Of a DNA stretch of 6,592 nt, positions 6,535-6,592 are shown in pieces (the stretch's first letter is position 1; every line of letters begins with the position of its first letter). The notes under the pieces were generated by a model. The model was not told the DNA's origin, searched no databases, and saw only the letters and a program-made list of their open reading frames with translations. A program made the position numbers and the translations under genes. Origin of the DNA: JANQUM01 sp047630355 (GTDB taxonomy: Bacteria > Bacteroidota > Bacteroidia > Cytophagales > Spirosomataceae); assembly GCA_047630355.1 (NCBI GenBank), contig JBLHXN010000168.1, forward strand, positions 1 to 6,592, read 5' to 3'.

Positions 6535-6592
6535 TCAATGGTGTTCCAAGTATTCATCTACCATTTCATCTGTAATATTACCAGTACCGCCC
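6535..6592 (-). CDS. C-terminal end of a probable IS200/IS605-family transposase TnpA (partial)
   Basis: Reading the minus strand from 6591, the only open frame at the edge gives GGTGNITDEMVDEYLEHH and then TGA (6537-6535). The pattern of a Gly-rich strand, then a short (N)(I/V)T(D/E)E(M/V) turn and a final amphipathic helix (VxEYLE), is typical of the end of Y1 transposases of IS200/IS605 elements. The catalytic Tyr and HUH motif would lie outside the window. Beyond the TGA the same frame continues for 13 codons (KPDDNSNTNFIVE) to TAA at 6495-6493. The extra residues read like a natural acidic tail, so the TGA may be a late nonsense mutation. Only 18 codons are visible, so the family call rests on little sequence. 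Confidence 0.5.
   Translation of the reverse strand, partial: GGTGNITDEMVDEYLEHH

Larger units (their letters stand above)
6390..6592 (-). mobile_element. End of an IS200/IS605-like element (partial, continues past the right edge)
   Basis: This stretch combines three perfect short hairpins (6390-6408, 6448-6468, 6477-6491) with a reverse-strand frame resembling the transposase C-terminus of IS200/IS605 elements. Such elements lack long terminal inverted repeats and instead carry subterminal hairpins that the Y1 transposase recognises as single-stranded DNA. Here the hairpins lie downstream of the transposase stop, as expected for the right end. The outer boundary and cleavage site cannot be fixed; 6390 is the outermost hairpin base, not a mapped end. 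Sequences of the type GTAGCTCC-loop-GGAGCTAC next to ACAAATAT are, from memory, common dispersed repeats in Bacteroidota, so a non-autonomous derivative is also possible. Confidence 0.5.

Noticed and set aside
1..6592. CRISPR array, tRNA, rRNA or a defence or biosynthetic gene cluster
   Set aside because: No regularly spaced repeats, no cloverleaf pattern and no defence-family or synthase motifs were seen on either strand.

Overview
The window looks like chromosomal DNA from a member of the Bacteroidota, most likely of the Cytophagales/Spirosomaceae type. Three things suggest this: the moderate-to-low G+C content, promoter-like sites close to the Bacteroidota consensus (TTTG, a 17-23 base gap, then TAnnTTTG) with no clear Shine-Dalgarno sequences, and the gene families present. 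Those families include a surface protein that mixes macroglobulin-like domains with a TonB-receptor plug, DinB-fold proteins, and the dimeric type of glycyl-tRNA synthetase. The genus is inference only.

Layout from left to right. Positions 1-1737 (+) hold the 3' part of a large envelope protein whose start lies outside the window. It carries beta-sandwich (MG/CarboxypepD-like) domains, a TonB plug domain and an alpha-2-macroglobulin-like tail, but no beta-barrel. Its stop codon lies 3 bases from the stop of a convergent gene (1741-2322, -) for an exported DinB-fold protein. Across an 81-bp divergent promoter region sits a second DinB-fold gene (2403-2978, +) of the DUF1572 type, predicted cytoplasmic and with an intact His triad. 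After a 209-bp gap come a 4HBT/YbgC-type hotdog thioesterase (3188-3604, +) and, 49 bp further on, a YihY/BrkB inner-membrane protein (3654-4577, +). A strong hairpin terminator directly abuts the stop of the YihY gene. The glycyl-tRNA synthetase gene follows (4833-6323, +), with a consensus -7 element just upstream.

The right edge (about 6390-6592) is different. Three perfect short hairpins lie next to an 18-codon reverse-strand reading frame that resembles the C-terminus of an IS200/IS605-family Y1 transposase. This is best read as one end of an insertion sequence, or of a related interspersed repeat, whose body lies beyond the window.

The genes do not form an obvious single pathway. Most are housekeeping or envelope functions in separate transcription units. 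The points most worth a second look are the barrel-less plug/macroglobulin protein, the divergent pair of unlike DinB-fold proteins (one with Asp where the family normally has a metal-binding His), and the IS200-like end with a possible premature TGA.
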